A stretch of 64,000 bases of DNA from Hydrogenophaga pseudoflava (GTDB lineage: Bacteria > Pseudomonadota > Gammaproteobacteria > Burkholderiales > Burkholderiaceae_C): assembly GCF_031020795.1 (NCBI RefSeq), contig NZ_JAVHJP010000002.1, forward strand, positions 310,001 to 374,000. The letters are read 5' to 3'. Every line of letters starts with the position of its first letter. The stretch's first letter is position 1. Position numbers and translations under genes: made by a program. A model generated the notes under the pieces. It saw nothing but the letters and a program-made list of their open reading frames with translations, made no database searches and was not told where the DNA came from. Positions 45,983 through 56,304 of this stretch are shown here, in pieces.

Positions 45983-46585
45983 TCAGTGGTCGGCCTTGTC
46001 GGCCACCGGGTGCATGATCCGGTCGGTGGCTGCGATGGCCATGGCGCTGAGCAGGAAGACCACGTGGATGATGGTCTGCCACATCAGCACCTTCTGGTCG
46101 TAATTGGCGGCGTTGATGAAGGTCTTGAGCAGGTGGATGGAGCTGATGCCGATGATGGCGGTGGCAAGCTTGACCTTGAGCACCGAGGCGTTGACATGGC
46201 TCAGCCATTCCGGCTGGTCGGGGTGGTCTTCCAAGTGCATGCGGCTGACGAAGGTCTCGTAGCCGCCGACGATCACCATGATGAGCAGGTTGCTGATCAT
46301 CACCACGTCGATCAGCGCCAGCACCACCAGCATGATGATGGTCTCGTTCAGGGCGGTGACCTCGAAGCTGTCCTTGTAGCCAATGCTCTTGACGAGAGCG
46401 GCGAGCGCGTTCTGGTTGCCGAAGGCCGCTTCGATCAGGTGAACCAGCTCCACCCAGAAGTGGTAGACATAGATCGCCTGGGCCGCGATCAGGCCGATGT
46501 AGAGCGGCAGTTGCAGCCAGCGGCTGGCGAAAATCAGATTGGGGAGGGCGCGTGTGGAACCGGGGGTTTTGACGGGGTCGCTCAT
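45983..46585 (-). CDS. UPF0114 family inner-membrane protein (YqhA-like)
   Basis: This 200-residue membrane protein has four predicted helices. Family strings are [15 protein letters not shown] near the N-terminus, [33 protein letters not shown] and [25 protein letters not shown] at the end. The function of the family is unknown. It lies 31 bp upstream of fumarase on the same strand and is divergent from acs. Confidence 0.88.
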   Translation of the reverse strand: MSDPVKTPGSTRALPNLIFASRWLQLPLYIGLIAAQAIYVYHFWVELVHLIEAAFGNQNALAALVKSIGYKDSFEVTALNETIIMLVVLALIDVVMISNLLIMVIVGGYETFVSRMHLEDHPDQPEWLSHVNASVLKVKLATAIIGISSIHLLKTFINAANYDQKVLMWQTIIHVVFLLSAMAIAATDRIMHPVADKADH

Positions 46586-46770
46586 GGGCAGGGTAGGGAT
46601 TAGACTCGCGCTGGCTCAGGGCTTGCGCACTGTTCGGAATTGTAGAAGCCCCCGCCATCGGGGTGACTGCAAATGGTCTCAGGATGCGCCAGTCCATGTA
46701 AGTGGCTCGTAAGAGCCCTTGCGCACATTCGCCCGGTTCTTTGTTCCCCACCCCCAGAGGAGACCTGTAC

Positions 46771-48765
46771 ATGTCCACGCCTTCGTCGTCGATTGAATCC
46801 ACCCTGGTCGAAAACCGCGTCTTCGAACCGTCCGAAGCCACACGCAAGGCTGCCCGGATTTCGGGGATGGAGGCCTACAACGCCCTGTGCGCGGAGGCGG
46901 AGAAAGACTTCGAGGGCTTCTGGGCCCAGCGTGCCCGTGAAACCCTGTCCTGGCACAAGCCCTTCACCAAGGTGCTGGACGAGTCCAACAAGCCCTTCTA
47001 CAAGTGGTTCGAGGACGGCGAACTGAACGCCTCCTACAACTGCCTGGACCGCCACATGGGTACGCCGGTGGAGAACAAGACGGCGATCATCTTCGAGGCC
47101 GACGGTGGCGAGGTCACGAAGGTCACTTACAAGGAACTGCTGGCGAAAGTGTCGCAGTTTGCGAACGCGCTGAAGGCGCGCGGCGTGAAGAAGGGTGACC
47201 GCGTCGTCATCTACATGCCCATGACCATTGAGGGCGTGGTGGCCATGCAGGCCTGCGCCCGTATCGGTGCCACGCACAGTGTGGTGTTCGGCGGCTTCTC
47301 CGCCAAGGCGCTGCAGGAACGCATCCAGGACGCTGGCGCCGTCGCCGTGATCACCGCCAACTACCAACTGCGCGGCGGCAAGGAACTGCCGCTGAAGTCC
47401 ATCGTGGACGAAGGCATCGCCATGGGCGGTTGCGACACGATCAAGGACGTGATCGTGTTCCAGCGCACGCCGACCGCCTGCAACATGGTGGCCGGTCGCG
47501 ACAGCTTCATGCACGATGTGATGGCGGGCCAGTCGAGCGACTGCCCGGCGGAGATGGTGAGCGCCGAGCATCCGCTGTTCGTGCTCTACACCTCCGGTTC
47601 CACCGGCAAGCCCAAGGGCGTGCAGCACAGCACCGGCGGCTACCTGCTGTGGGCCAACATGACCATGAACTGGACCTTCGACCTGAAGGACAGTGATGTG
47701 TTCTGGTGCACGGCCGACATCGGCTGGATCACCGGTCACAGCTACGTGGCCTACGGTCCGCTGGCCGCGGGCGCCACGCAGATCGTGTTCGAAGGCGTGC
47801 CGACCTACCCGAACGCCGGCCGCTTCTGGCAGATGATCGAGAAGCACAAGTGCACGATCTTCTACACCGCCCCGACGGCCATCCGCTCGTTGATCAAGGC
47901 CGCCGAAGGCGACGAGAAGGTGCACCCCAAGAACTGGGACCTGACCAGTCTGCGCCTGATGGGTTCGGTCGGTGAACCGATCAACCCCGAGGCCTGGATG
48001 TGGTACTACAAGCACGTGGGCGGTGAGCGTTGCCCGATCGTGGACACCTTCTGGCAGACCGAGACCGGCGGCCACATGATCACCCCGCTGCCGGGTGCCA
48101 CGCCGCTGGTGCCGGGTTCCTGCACGCTGCCGCTGCCGGGCATCACTGCCGCCATTGTGGATGAGACGGGCAACGATGTGCCCAACGGCGCGGGTGGCAT
48201 CCTGGTGGTCAAGAAGCCCTGGCCTTCGATGATCCGCACGATCTGGGGCGACCCGGAGCGTTTCAAGAAGAGCTACTTCCCCGAAGAGCTCAAGGGGTAT
48301 TACCTGGCCGGTGATGGCGCCGTGCGCAGCGCCGACCGGGGTTACTTCCGCATCACCGGCCGCATCGACGATGTGCTGAACGTGTCGGGTCACCGCATGG
48401 GCACGATGGAAATCGAGTCGGCCTTGGTTGGCAAGACCGATCTGGTGGCCGAAGCCGCCGTGGTGGGACGTCCGGACGATCTGACCGGCGAAGCCATCGT
48501 GGCCTTCGTGGTGCTCAAGCGGGCCCGTCCCACCGGCGATGAGGCCAAGGCGATCGCCAAGGAACTGCGAGACTGGGTCGGCAAGGAGATCGGCCCGATC
48601 GCCAAGCCCAAGGACATCCGCTTTGGCGACAATCTGCCCAAGACCCGTTCCGGCAAGATCATGCGCCGCCTGCTGCGGTCGATCGCCAAGGGCGAGGCCA
48701 TCACCCAGGACACCTCCACGCTGGAGAACCCGGCCATCCTGGACCAGCTGTCCGAGAACAACTGA
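46771..48765 (+). CDS. acs: Acetyl-CoA synthetase
   Basis: This 664-residue adenylate-forming ligase converts acetate, ATP and CoA to acetyl-CoA. The P-loop-like motif is [19 protein letters not shown], with further motifs [14 protein letters not shown] and [12 protein letters not shown]. The adenylation lysine K629 is in [13 protein letters not shown], which is also the usual acetylation site for Pat/CobB control. Start ATG 46771 follows AGAGGAGA. A strong bidirectional terminator follows. Confidence 0.95.
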   Translation: MSTPSSSIESTLVENRVFEPSEATRKAARISGMEAYNALCAEAEKDFEGFWAQRARETLSWHKPFTKVLDESNKPFYKWFEDGELNASYNCLDRHMGTPVENKTAIIFEADGGEVTKVTYKELLAKVSQFANALKARGVKKGDRVVIYMPMTIEGVVAMQACARIGATHSVVFGGFSAKALQERIQDAGAVAVITANYQLRGGKELPLKSIVDEGIAMGGCDTIKDVIVFQRTPTACNMVAGRDSFMHDVMAGQSSDCPAEMVSAEHPLFVLYTSGSTGKPKGVQHSTGGYLLWANMTMNWTFDLKDSDVFWCTADIGWITGHSYVAYGPLAAGATQIVFEGVPTYPNAGRFWQMIEKHKCTIFYTAPTAIRSLIKAAEGDEKVHPKNWDLTSLRLMGSVGEPINPEAWMWYYKHVGGERCPIVDTFWQTETGGHMITPLPGATPLVPGSCTLPLPGITAAIVDETGNDVPNGAGGILVVKKPWPSMIRTIWGDPERFKKSYFPEELKGYYLAGDGAVRSADRGYFRITGRIDDVLNVSGHRMGTMEIESALVGKTDLVAEAAVVGRPDDLTGEAIVAFVVLKRARPTGDEAKAIAKELRDWVGKEIGPIAKPKDIRFGDNLPKTRSGKIMRRLLRSIAKGEAITQDTSTLENPAILDQLSENN

Positions 48766-48808
48766 CGGCCGCTGAGTGCCCGGCGCTTCATGCGCCGTGG
48801 CGCCCAAT

Positions 48809-48845
48809 AAAAAAAAGCCCGCTGGACTCCAGCGGGCTTTTTTTT
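48809..48845. terminator. Bidirectional terminator between acs and cytochrome c
   Basis: A run of eight A and GCCCGCTGG pairs with CCAGCGGGC and a run of eight T around the loop ACT. The symmetry suits both the plus-strand acs gene and the minus-strand cytochrome gene. Confidence 0.92.
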
Positions 48846-48874
48846 ATTGTTTTATTGGTTTGTCGGCAGACCGA

Positions 48875-49180
48875 TTACTTCTGGCTCAGCACCCAGGCGG
48901 CCAGCTTCTTGGCTTCGGCGTCGCTGACCTGCGTGTTGGCCGGCATGGGGATCGCGCCCCAGACGCCGGAGCCACCCTTGACGATCTTGTTCGCCAGCAT
49001 GTCGGCGGCCTTGGCATCGCCCGCGTACTTCTTGGCGACGTCCTTGTAGGAGGGGCCCACCAGCTTCTTGTCGACTGCATGGCAGGCCATGCAGTTCTTG
49101 GCGGTGGCCAGAGCCTGATCAGCCATGGCAGAGGTGGAAATTGCCGCCATCGCAGCCATAATCATCAGAGCGCGTTTCAT
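48875..49180 (-). CDS. Class I cytochrome c (c551/c552-like)
   Basis: This 101-residue exported monoheme cytochrome has a signal peptide ending TSAMA, heme motif CMACH, and the axial methionine in IPMPANTQV. Length and the VGPSYKDVAKKYAG string match c551/c8-type cytochromes that donate electrons to terminal oxidases or nitrite reductase. The cbb3 oxidase in this window is a possible partner. It is convergent with acs. Confidence 0.93.
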   Translation of the reverse strand: MKRALMIMAAMAAISTSAMADQALATAKNCMACHAVDKKLVGPSYKDVAKKYAGDAKAADMLANKIVKGGSGVWGAIPMPANTQVSDAEAKKLAAWVLSQK

Positions 49181-49305
49181 GGTGTTGTCCTCGTGGGTAG
49201 AAGTGAGAAGCTCACGAGCGGCGATTCTAGCGAGTCGGCGGGGGGCGACCGAAGCTCCTTTACAGAAGTTTGCCCGGCTTTATCGGACCTTTACCGGAGG
49301 GTGTG

Positions 49306-49545
49306 ATGTATTTGCTGATTCTCGGAATTGGCCTGTTGCTGATGAGGTATCTGGAGATCGGTTTCATGGCCGGCGTGTCCTGGTGGTGGGTCGCCGTGCC
49401 TTTCGGATTGACGGTGGCCTGGTGGGCATGGGCAGACACCACCGGCTACACCAAGCGCAAAGAGGTGGAGAAGATGGACCGGAAGAAGCAGGCGCGCATC
49501 GACAAGCAGCGGGAGGCCCTCGGCATCCGGACACGCAGGCGCTGA
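49306..49545 (+). CDS. Small tryptophan-rich membrane protein
   Basis: This 79-residue protein has one long or two short hydrophobic helices (MYLLILGIGLLLMRYLEIGF, then VSWWWVAVPFGLTVAWWAWAD). A charged tail follows, KRKEVEKMDRKKQARIDKQR. It matches the TIGR04438-type small Trp-rich family of Betaproteobacteria, whose function is unknown. ATG 49306 has GGAGG upstream. Confidence 0.85.
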   Translation: MYLLILGIGLLLMRYLEIGFMAGVSWWWVAVPFGLTVAWWAWADTTGYTKRKEVEKMDRKKQARIDKQREALGIRTRRR

Positions 49546-49662
49546 ACCGCACCGCTTCGCGTCCCCCTTGCTCCGGCCGGGCTTTCCGTTTTGTGGCGAT
49601 GGGCGCTGCGGGATAATCCCGTTCTCTCCGCTCGCGATCCGAACACCAACGTCTCTCGCCCC

Positions 49663-51519
49663 ATGCCCGCCTACCGTTCCAAGACCTCCACCGCCGGCCG
49701 CAACATGGCCGGAGCCCGCGCCCTCTGGCGCGCCACCGGCATGAAGGACGGCGACTTTGCCAAGCCCATCATCGCCGTCGCCAACAGCTTCACTCAGTTC
49801 GTGCCCGGGCACGTCCACCTCAAAGACCTGGGCCAGCTCGTCGCACGCGAGATCGAGGCCGCGGGGGGCGTGGCCAAGGAGTTCAACACCATCGCCGTGG
49901 ACGACGGCATTGCCATGGGCCACGACGGCATGCTGTATTCGCTGCCCAGCCGCGACCTGATCGCCGACTCGGTGGAGTACATGGTCAATGCCCACTGTGC
50001 CGACGCGCTGGTGTGCATCTCCAACTGCGACAAGATCACCCCTGGCATGCTGATGGCCGCGATGCGACTGAACATTCCCGTGGTGTTCGTCTCTGGTGGC
50101 CCGATGGAGGCCGGCAAGGCCAAGCTGGCCAATCCGCAGACCCAGACCATCGAGATCAAGAAGCTCGATCTGGTCGATGCGATGGTGATGGCCGTGGACA
50201 GCAAGGTGAGCGAGGCCGACCTGGCCGAGGTCGAGCGCTCGGCCTGCCCGACCTGCGGCTCCTGCTCAGGCATGTTCACCGCCAACTCCATGAACTGCCT
50301 GACCGAAGCGCTCGGCCTTTCGCTGCCCGGCAATGGCACGGTGGTGGCCACGCATGCGGATCGCGAGCAGCTGTTCAAGCAGGCGGGCCGTTTGGCCGTG
50401 ACGCTGTGTGAGCGTTATTACGAGCAAGGCGACGAGGCGGTGTTGCCGCGATCGGTGGGCTTCAAGGCCTTCGAGAATGCGATCACGCTGGACATCGCCA
50501 TGGGCGGCTCGACCAACACCATCCTGCACCTGCTGGCCATCGCGCAGGAAGCCGGGATCGACTTCACCATGGCCGACATCGACCGCCTCTCGCGCGTCGT
50601 GCCGCAGCTGTGCAAGGTCGCGCCCAACACCAACAAGTACCACATCGAAGACGTTCACCGCGCCGGAGGCATTATGGCCATCCTGGGTGAACTTGATCGT
50701 GCGGGCAAGCTGCACACCGACGTGCCGACGATCCACAGCAAGACCATGAAGGACGCGCTGGACCAGTGGGACATCGCGCGCAATCCCTCGGACGCCGTCA
50801 AGACCTTCTACATGGCCGGCCCGGCCGGCATTCCCACGCAGGTCGCTTTCAGCCAGGCGACCCGCTGGCCGAGCCTGGACCTGGACCGGGCCGAGGGGTG
50901 TATCCGCTCCTTCGACCACGCGTTCTCGAAAGAGGGGGGCCTGGCGGTGCTGCGTGGCAACATCGCTCTGGACGGTTGCGTGGTCAAGACGGCGGGCGTG
51001 GACGAGTCCATCCTGGTGTTCGAGGGCTCGGCCTACGTCACCGAGTCGCAGGACGAGGCGGTGGCAGACATCCTCGCCGACAAGGTGAAGGCCGGTGACG
51101 TGGTCATCGTTCGCTACGAAGGCCCCAAGGGCGGCCCCGGCATGCAGGAGATGCTCTACCCCACGAGCTACATCAAGTCCAAGGGCCTGGGCAAGGCCTG
51201 CGCACTGCTGACCGACGGCCGCTTCTCGGGTGGTACCTCGGGCCTGTCCATCGGCCACGTCTCGCCCGAGGCGGCGGCCGGTGGCGCCATTGGTCTTGTG
51301 CGCAATGGCGACCGCATCCGCATCGACATTCCCAGCCGCAGCATCAATGTGCTGGTGAGCGACGAGGAACTGGCCCAGCGCCGCGCCGAACAGGATGCCA
51401 AGGGCTGGAAGCCGGTCCAACCGCGCCCGCGAAAGGTCACGGCCGCACTCAAAGCCTATGCTTTGCTGGCGACGTCTGCCGACAAAGGGGCCGTCCGCGA
51501 CCTGTCCATGCTCGACTGA
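49663..51519 (+). CDS. ilvD: Dihydroxy-acid dehydratase
   Basis: This 618-residue enzyme of branched-chain amino acid (and CoA precursor) synthesis shows cluster cysteines in [12 protein letters not shown] and [19 protein letters not shown]. Also visible are [10 protein letters not shown] and [20 protein letters not shown]. The length fits the standard [4Fe-4S] or [2Fe-2S] IlvD. The ATG at 49663 lacks a clear ribosome site. It is followed after 38 bp by lgt on the same strand. Confidence 0.95.
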   Translation: MPAYRSKTSTAGRNMAGARALWRATGMKDGDFAKPIIAVANSFTQFVPGHVHLKDLGQLVAREIEAAGGVAKEFNTIAVDDGIAMGHDGMLYSLPSRDLIADSVEYMVNAHCADALVCISNCDKITPGMLMAAMRLNIPVVFVSGGPMEAGKAKLANPQTQTIEIKKLDLVDAMVMAVDSKVSEADLAEVERSACPTCGSCSGMFTANSMNCLTEALGLSLPGNGTVVATHADREQLFKQAGRLAVTLCERYYEQGDEAVLPRSVGFKAFENAITLDIAMGGSTNTILHLLAIAQEAGIDFTMADIDRLSRVVPQLCKVAPNTNKYHIEDVHRAGGIMAILGELDRAGKLHTDVPTIHSKTMKDALDQWDIARNPSDAVKTFYMAGPAGIPTQVAFSQATRWPSLDLDRAEGCIRSFDHAFSKEGGLAVLRGNIALDGCVVKTAGVDESILVFEGSAYVTESQDEAVADILADKVKAGDVVIVRYEGPKGGPGMQEMLYPTSYIKSKGLGKACALLTDGRFSGGTSGLSIGHVSPEAAAGGAIGLVRNGDRIRIDIPSRSINVLVSDEELAQRRAEQDAKGWKPVQPRPRKVTAALKAYALLATSADKGAVRDLSMLD

Positions 51520-51557
51520 CCGGATCAGGTCATGGCCTGCGTGCACAATCGCAGGCC

Positions 51558-52361
51558 ATGCTGATTCATCCCCAGATTGATCCCGTCGCCCTGCAGCTTG
51601 GCCCGCTGGCCGTCCACTGGTACGGGCTGACCTACCTCGCTGCCTTCGGGCTGTTCATCCTGCTCGGGCGTGCCCGCCTGAAGCACGAGCCTTTTGCCTC
51701 CATCCGCACGCCCAGGCCTTGGGAGGGCAAGGATGTCGAGGACATCCTGTTTCTCGGGGTCATGGGGGTGGTGCTGGGTGGCCGCCTCGGGTATTGCCTG
51801 TTCTACAAGCCCGCCTATTACCTCAGCCATCCGCTGGAGATCTTTGCGGTCTGGGAGGGCGGCATGAGTTTTCACGGCGGCATGCTGGGCGTGCTGGTGG
51901 CGATGGCCTGGTACGCGCGCAGCCGCGGGCGCCCCTGGCTGCAGGTGATGGACTTCGTGGCACCGTGCGTGCCCACCGGTCTGGCGGCCGGGCGGGTGGG
52001 AAATTTCATCAACGGCGAACTCTGGGGGCGGGTGGCCGACCCGTCGCTGCCCTGGGCCATGGTGTTTCGCGGCGCGGGCGACCTGCCGCGGCATCCCTCG
52101 CAGGTCTACCAGTTCCTGCTGGAAGGATTGCTGCTGTTTGTTCTGTTGTGGTGGTACGCGCGCAAGCCGCGTGCGACGGGGCAGGTGGGCGGCGCATTCC
52201 TGTTCGGCTACGGCCTGTTCCGCTTCTTTGCCGAATTTTTCAGGGAGCCGGACGCGCACCTGGGACTGCTGTCCCTGGGCATGAGCATGGGGCAGTGGCT
52301 GTGTGTGCCCATGATCCTGGGCGGTGCCGCGCTGTGGATGTGGGCTGGGCGGCGCGGCTGA
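51558..52361 (+). CDS. lgt: Prolipoprotein diacylglyceryl transferase
   Basis: This 267-residue inner-membrane enzyme transfers diacylglycerol from phosphatidylglycerol to the lipobox cysteine of prolipoproteins. The Lgt signature [18 protein letters not shown] is present, as are MSFHGGMLG and [12 protein letters not shown]. About seven membrane helices are predicted. Lipoproteins such as the MFP in this window are its clients. Confidence 0.95.
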   Translation: MLIHPQIDPVALQLGPLAVHWYGLTYLAAFGLFILLGRARLKHEPFASIRTPRPWEGKDVEDILFLGVMGVVLGGRLGYCLFYKPAYYLSHPLEIFAVWEGGMSFHGGMLGVLVAMAWYARSRGRPWLQVMDFVAPCVPTGLAAGRVGNFINGELWGRVADPSLPWAMVFRGAGDLPRHPSQVYQFLLEGLLLFVLLWWYARKPRATGQVGGAFLFGYGLFRFFAEFFREPDAHLGLLSLGMSMGQWLCVPMILGGAALWMWAGRRG

Positions 52362-52404
52362 GCCTATCGCGCCTGTTGCGAGGGTTTGCACGGGTTTGTG
52401 CCCG

Positions 52405-52443
52405 TTGACGGAGTTTCTAGAATTATCTGTAATTACAGGTAAT
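52405..52443 (+). promoter_or_regulatory. Promoter and GntR operator of the malonate operon
   Basis: TTGACG (52405-52410) and TGTAAT (52428-52433) are 17 bp apart. An inverted repeat ATTATCTGTAA/TTACAGGTAAT (52422-52443, one mismatch) covers the -10 and start site. The GntR regulator encoded immediately downstream is the likely ligand, giving autoregulation of the whole operon. Confidence 0.75.
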
Positions 52444-52460
52444 CATGAAGGGTGTTCGTC

Positions 52461-53129
52461 ATGCGACTGGTGCTCAATTCCCTGCACGACGAGGTGGCCG
52501 CCAAGCTGCGCGACCGGATCTTTGCCGGCGACCTGGCGCCGGGACGCTTCATCGACGAGCCTGCGCTTTGTGCGGAGCTGTCGATTTCGCGCACCCCCTT
52601 GCGAGAGGCCCTCAAGGTTCTGACCGCCGAAGGCCTGGTGCGGCATGAGCCGCGACGCGGCTGTTTCGTCAGCGAGATCACCGAACGGGATCTGGACGAG
52701 ATCTTCCCGGTCATCGCCCTCTTGGAGGGGCGGTGCGCGTTCGAAGCCGCCAACAACGCGACCGACGCGGACCTGCTGGCGCTGGAGCAGCTGCACGACC
52801 GCCTGCAGCGCAGCGCCAAGGCCAAGCGCATCACTGAGTACTACGAGACCAATTTCGCGATCCACGAGGCCATCATCGTGCTGGCCAACAACCGCTGGCT
52901 GGCGCAGGTGATCGGCGACCTGCGCAAGATCGTCAAGCTCGCGCGCCTGCAGCAGCTGCACGCACCCGGCCGGCTGGAGCAGAGCCTGTCGGAACACATG
53001 GCGGTGTACGCCGCGCTCAAGGCCAGGGACGCCGAGGGCGCAGAGGCAGCCATGCGAACCCACCTGACCCGCCAGCGCGTGGCGCTGCGCGACCTCGCCC
53101 GTCTCCACACTTCGAGGATTTCCGCATGA
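52461..53129 (+). CDS. matR: GntR-family (FCD) regulator of the malonate operon
   Basis: This is a 222-residue FadR/VanR-type regulator. The N-terminal winged helix is VAAKLRDRIFAGDLAPG with LCAELSISRTPLREALKVL, followed by FVSEI. The C-terminal helical FCD effector domain contains ALLEGRCAFEAAN and HEAIIVLANNRWL, with metal-binding histidine positions. The ATG at 52461 has AAGGG upstream. Its stop overlaps the malonyl-CoA decarboxylase ATG by 4 nt. By context it is MatR, responding to malonate or malonyl-CoA. Confidence 0.88.
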   Translation: MRLVLNSLHDEVAAKLRDRIFAGDLAPGRFIDEPALCAELSISRTPLREALKVLTAEGLVRHEPRRGCFVSEITERDLDEIFPVIALLEGRCAFEAANNATDADLLALEQLHDRLQRSAKAKRITEYYETNFAIHEAIIVLANNRWLAQVIGDLRKIVKLARLQQLHAPGRLEQSLSEHMAVYAALKARDAEGAEAAMRTHLTRQRVALRDLARLHTSRISA

Positions 53130-54466
53130 ACACCCGGGAATGGCTGAGCGAACGTGTTTCGCGCCTGCGCGCGCCGGCCGGGGGGCCTCCGCCACCGCCG
53201 GCGCGGTCTACTCAGGAGCGGCTCAAGGCCCGTCTGCGTCAGGGAGAAGAGGCCCTCTCGCCCCGCGCGCTGCGCCACAAGCTCGACGAGCTCAAGGGCA
53301 TCGTGGACCCGCTGGTCAGCGAGGTGGAGGGCGGCCGCCGTGCGGGGGAGCTCATTGACTGGTACGCCAGCGCTTCGCCGGCCCACCGCCGCGACCTGTG
53401 GCTGCTCATGAGCGAGCGTTTCGTGGCCGACCCGGAGCAGGTCAAGACGGCGCAGCAACAATACGCGGCCGCGGTGGGCACGCCGGACGAAGCCGCCGCC
53501 GAGGTGCTGTACCGCCGTGCCACCGTGTCGCCGCGCCGGCGGCTGCTGCAACGCTTCAGCGCGCATCCGGACGGCATTCCTTTCCTGGTCAACCTGCGCG
53601 CCGAGATGCAGCCCCAGCTCAAGACCGACAAGCGCCTGCTCGCGCTGGACGTGGAGATGGAGTACATGTTCTCCACTTGGTTCGATGTCGGCTTCCTGGA
53701 GTTGCGCCGCATCAGCTGGGACTCACCTGCGTCGCTGGTGGAAAAGCTGATCAAGTACGAGGCGGTGCACGACATCCGCAGCTGGGGAGACGTGAAGAAC
53801 CGCCTGGACAGCGACCGTCGCTGCTACGGCTTTTTCCACCCGCGCCTGCCGGGCGAGCCGCTGATCTTCGTCGAGGTGGCGCTGATCAATGAGATCGCCT
53901 CCAGCATCACACCGCTGCTCGACGAGTCCGCCGCCCCGGCCGATCTAGACCGTGCGACCACGGCGATTTTCTATTCCATCAGCAACACGCAGCTGGGGCT
54001 GCGCGGCGTGAGCTTCGGGGACTCGCTGATCAAGCGTGTGGTCGAGAGCCTGCACGAGGAGTTTCCCCGCCTCAAGACCTTCGCCACGCTCTCACCGATC
54101 CCGGGGCTGCGCGCCTGGCTGAACAGGCACGCGCCCGCCGAGCTGCTGCAGGCCTGGGAGGTGGCGCTTGAACTGGAGGAGAAGTCGCCGCCGCGGGTGG
54201 CTCTCAAACAGTGGGCAGCTCGCTACCTGGCACAAGAACTTCAGGAGGGCAAGCCGCTGGATGCGGTGGCGCGGTTCCACCTGGGCAACGGTGCGCGCAT
54301 CGAGCGCCTGAACTGGGCCGCCGACCCGTCAGCCAAGGGACTCAAGCAGTCTTATGGCCTGATGGTCAATTACCTCTACGACGTCAAGAGACTCGACAAG
54401 AACCGGGCCGCCCTGGCACAGGGGAAGGTGCCCGTCGCCCCCGCGATCAAGGACCTGCTGCCCTGA
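53126..54466 (+). CDS. matA: Malonyl-CoA decarboxylase
   Basis: This 446-residue enzyme converts malonyl-CoA to acetyl-CoA and CO2. The N-terminal helical domain (ELIDWYASASPAHRRDLWLLM) is followed by the GNAT-like catalytic domain. The catalytic serine region is AIFYSISNTQLGLRGVSFGD and the histidine region AVARFHLGNGARIERLNW. It is translationally coupled to matR and forms the second step after MatB activates malonate. Confidence 0.94.
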   Translation: MNTREWLSERVSRLRAPAGGPPPPPARSTQERLKARLRQGEEALSPRALRHKLDELKGIVDPLVSEVEGGRRAGELIDWYASASPAHRRDLWLLMSERFVADPEQVKTAQQQYAAAVGTPDEAAAEVLYRRATVSPRRRLLQRFSAHPDGIPFLVNLRAEMQPQLKTDKRLLALDVEMEYMFSTWFDVGFLELRRISWDSPASLVEKLIKYEAVHDIRSWGDVKNRLDSDRRCYGFFHPRLPGEPLIFVEVALINEIASSITPLLDESAAPADLDRATTAIFYSISNTQLGLRGVSFGDSLIKRVVESLHEEFPRLKTFATLSPIPGLRAWLNRHAPAELLQAWEVALELEEKSPPRVALKQWAARYLAQELQEGKPLDAVARFHLGNGARIERLNWAADPSAKGLKQSYGLMVNYLYDVKRLDKNRAALAQGKVPVAPAIKDLLP

Positions 54467-54506
54467 CGCGAAACGCTTTCACCACAACCACAACGGAGAC
54501 AAACCC

Positions 54507-55496
54507 ATGCAACAGCAAGGATTCAAGCGGCGCGATGTGCTGCGCGCGGTCGCGGCCAGTGCCGCGGTGTACGGCACAGTGGGCCATGCCCAGAGCACCT
54601 GGCCCTCCAAGCCGGTCACGATGGTCGTGCCTTTTCCGGCTGGGGGGGGCACCGATGCCTTCGCGCGCCCGATGGCGGCACAGTTCACCAAGATCAGCGG
54701 CAAATCCCTGGTGATCGACAACCGCGGCGGCGCTGGCGGAACATTGGGCGCCGGCATCGCCGCCAAGGCCGCACCGGACGGCTACACCCTGTTCATGGGC
54801 GCGGTGCACCACACCATCGCGCCCAGCATGTACCCCAAGCTGGACTACGACCTGGAGCGCGATCTGGTGCCGCTCATCCTGGTGGCCAGCGTGCCGCAGG
54901 TGCTGGTGGTCAATGCCAAGAAGCACGGCGGGATGGACTTCAAGGCCTTCCTGTCCGAGATCAAGGCCAACCCCGGCAAGCTCAATTACGGCTCGGCCGG
55001 CGGCGGCACCTCGCACCATCTCGCTGGCGAGCTGTTCAAGCAGCAGAGCAAGACCTTCATCACCCACATCCCGTACCGCGGCGCGGGTCCGGCGCTCAAC
55101 GACCTGATCGCCGGCAACGTGGACATGATGTTCGACGGCCTGGGCTCGTCGGCGGGCCACATCAAGGGCGGCCGCATCAAGGCGCTGATGGTCTCCGGCA
55201 CCAAGCGCAACGCGGCCTTCCCGGATGTACCCTGCGCGGCCGAGCTGGGTCTTCCCGAGTACACGGTGACCACCTGGTATGGCATCTGGGCACCCAAAGG
55301 CACGCCGGCCGATGCACAGGCGCGTGCCGTCGAAGAGATCCGCAAGGCGGTGCAGGCCGACGAGGCGAAGACGGTATGGGCCTCCCAGGGGGCCGAGTTC
55401 CCCAACCTCACCGGCGCCCAGTTCGACGGATTCGTCAAGACCGAACTGAAGAAGTGGGCGCAGGTGGTCAAGGCTTCGGGTGCGAAACTCGACTGA
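54507..55496 (+). CDS. Bug/TctC family substrate-binding protein in the malonate operon
   Basis: This is a 329-residue exported binding protein. Its N-terminus QGFKRRDVLRAVAAS is twin-arginine-like with cleavage near GHAQS. Bug hallmarks are VTMVVPFPAGGGTDAFARPM, VIDNRGGAGGTLGAGIAAKA and ITHIPYRGAGPALNDLIAGN. No TctA/TctB is encoded in the operon. It occupies the place where rhizobial mat operons have the MatC permease, so malonate or a related dicarboxylate is the likely ligand. Confidence 0.9.
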   Translation: MQQQGFKRRDVLRAVAASAAVYGTVGHAQSTWPSKPVTMVVPFPAGGGTDAFARPMAAQFTKISGKSLVIDNRGGAGGTLGAGIAAKAAPDGYTLFMGAVHHTIAPSMYPKLDYDLERDLVPLILVASVPQVLVVNAKKHGGMDFKAFLSEIKANPGKLNYGSAGGGTSHHLAGELFKQQSKTFITHIPYRGAGPALNDLIAGNVDMMFDGLGSSAGHIKGGRIKALMVSGTKRNAAFPDVPCAAELGLPEYTVTTWYGIWAPKGTPADAQARAVEEIRKAVQADEAKTVWASQGAEFPNLTGAQFDGFVKTELKKWAQVVKASGAKLD

Positions 55497-55517
55497 TCTG
55501 CATCCACACGTCTGCCC

Positions 55518-56285
55518 ATGTCCGGTCACATCCGCCTGCACCTCGAAGACGCCATCGCCCGCGTCACCCTGAGCAACCCGTCCAAGTTCAACGCCATGTC
55601 GCGTGCGATGTGGCGTGAACTCCGGCAGGTCTTCACCGACCTTCAGGCGCGCACCGACCTGAGGGCGGTGGTGGTGGCGGGTGAGGGCAGGCATTTCTGT
55701 GCGGGCGGTGACATCGCCGAGTACACCGACTTCCGTTTCCACCCCGAGGGCCTGCGCGACTTTCACGAGAACGACGTGTGGGGCGGGCTCTCGGCCCTGC
55801 TGGCCTGCGACCTGCCCGTGATCGCGCAGATCGAAGGCAACTGCATTGGGGCGGGCGTGGAGATCGCCAGTTGCTGCGACATCCGCATCGCAGGGCAGGG
55901 CGCGCGCTTTGGTGCACCGATTGCCAAGCTGGGTTTTCCCATGGCGCCGCGCGAGGCCGAACTGGTGGCGCGCGAGGTGGGGCTGGCTTCGGCGCGGCAG
56001 ATGCTGCTGGAGGCGGCGGTGCTCGATGCGCCGATCCTGCTGGCCCGCGGCTTCCTGCAGACCGTGGTGCACGACGCCGAGGTGCCCGCCGAAGTGCAGC
56101 AGCGCGTCCTGCGCATCGCGCGGCTGGCGCCGCAGGCGGCCCGCCTGAACAAGCAGGCCTTGCGGGTGCTGGCGCGCGGGCAGGGCGCCGAGGCCCTGGT
56201 GCCCACCGCCTACGACTACGCCGACAGCGCCGAACACCGCGAAGGCATCGCCGCCTTCCTGGCCAAACGGCCCCCGAACTTCTGA
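55518..56285 (+). CDS. Enoyl-CoA hydratase/isomerase family protein
   Basis: This 255-residue crotonase-fold protein has oxyanion-hole segments GRHFCAGGDIAEYT and IAQIEGNCIGAGVEIASCCDIRIAG. The usual catalytic glutamate positions are not obviously both kept: the second hole is followed by APIAKLGFPMAPREAEL, with a Glu in PREAE. The reaction is unclear; decarboxylase, hydratase and isomerase members all share this fold. It lies between the Bug gene and matB, 19-21 bp from each, so it works on CoA thioesters of the malonate pathway. Confidence 0.85.
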   Translation: MSGHIRLHLEDAIARVTLSNPSKFNAMSRAMWRELRQVFTDLQARTDLRAVVVAGEGRHFCAGGDIAEYTDFRFHPEGLRDFHENDVWGGLSALLACDLPVIAQIEGNCIGAGVEIASCCDIRIAGQGARFGAPIAKLGFPMAPREAELVAREVGLASARQMLLEAAVLDAPILLARGFLQTVVHDAEVPAEVQQRVLRIARLAPQAARLNKQALRVLARGQGAEALVPTAYDYADSAEHREGIAAFLAKRPPNF

Positions 56286-56304
56286 CCTACTCTCACGCCC
56301 GACC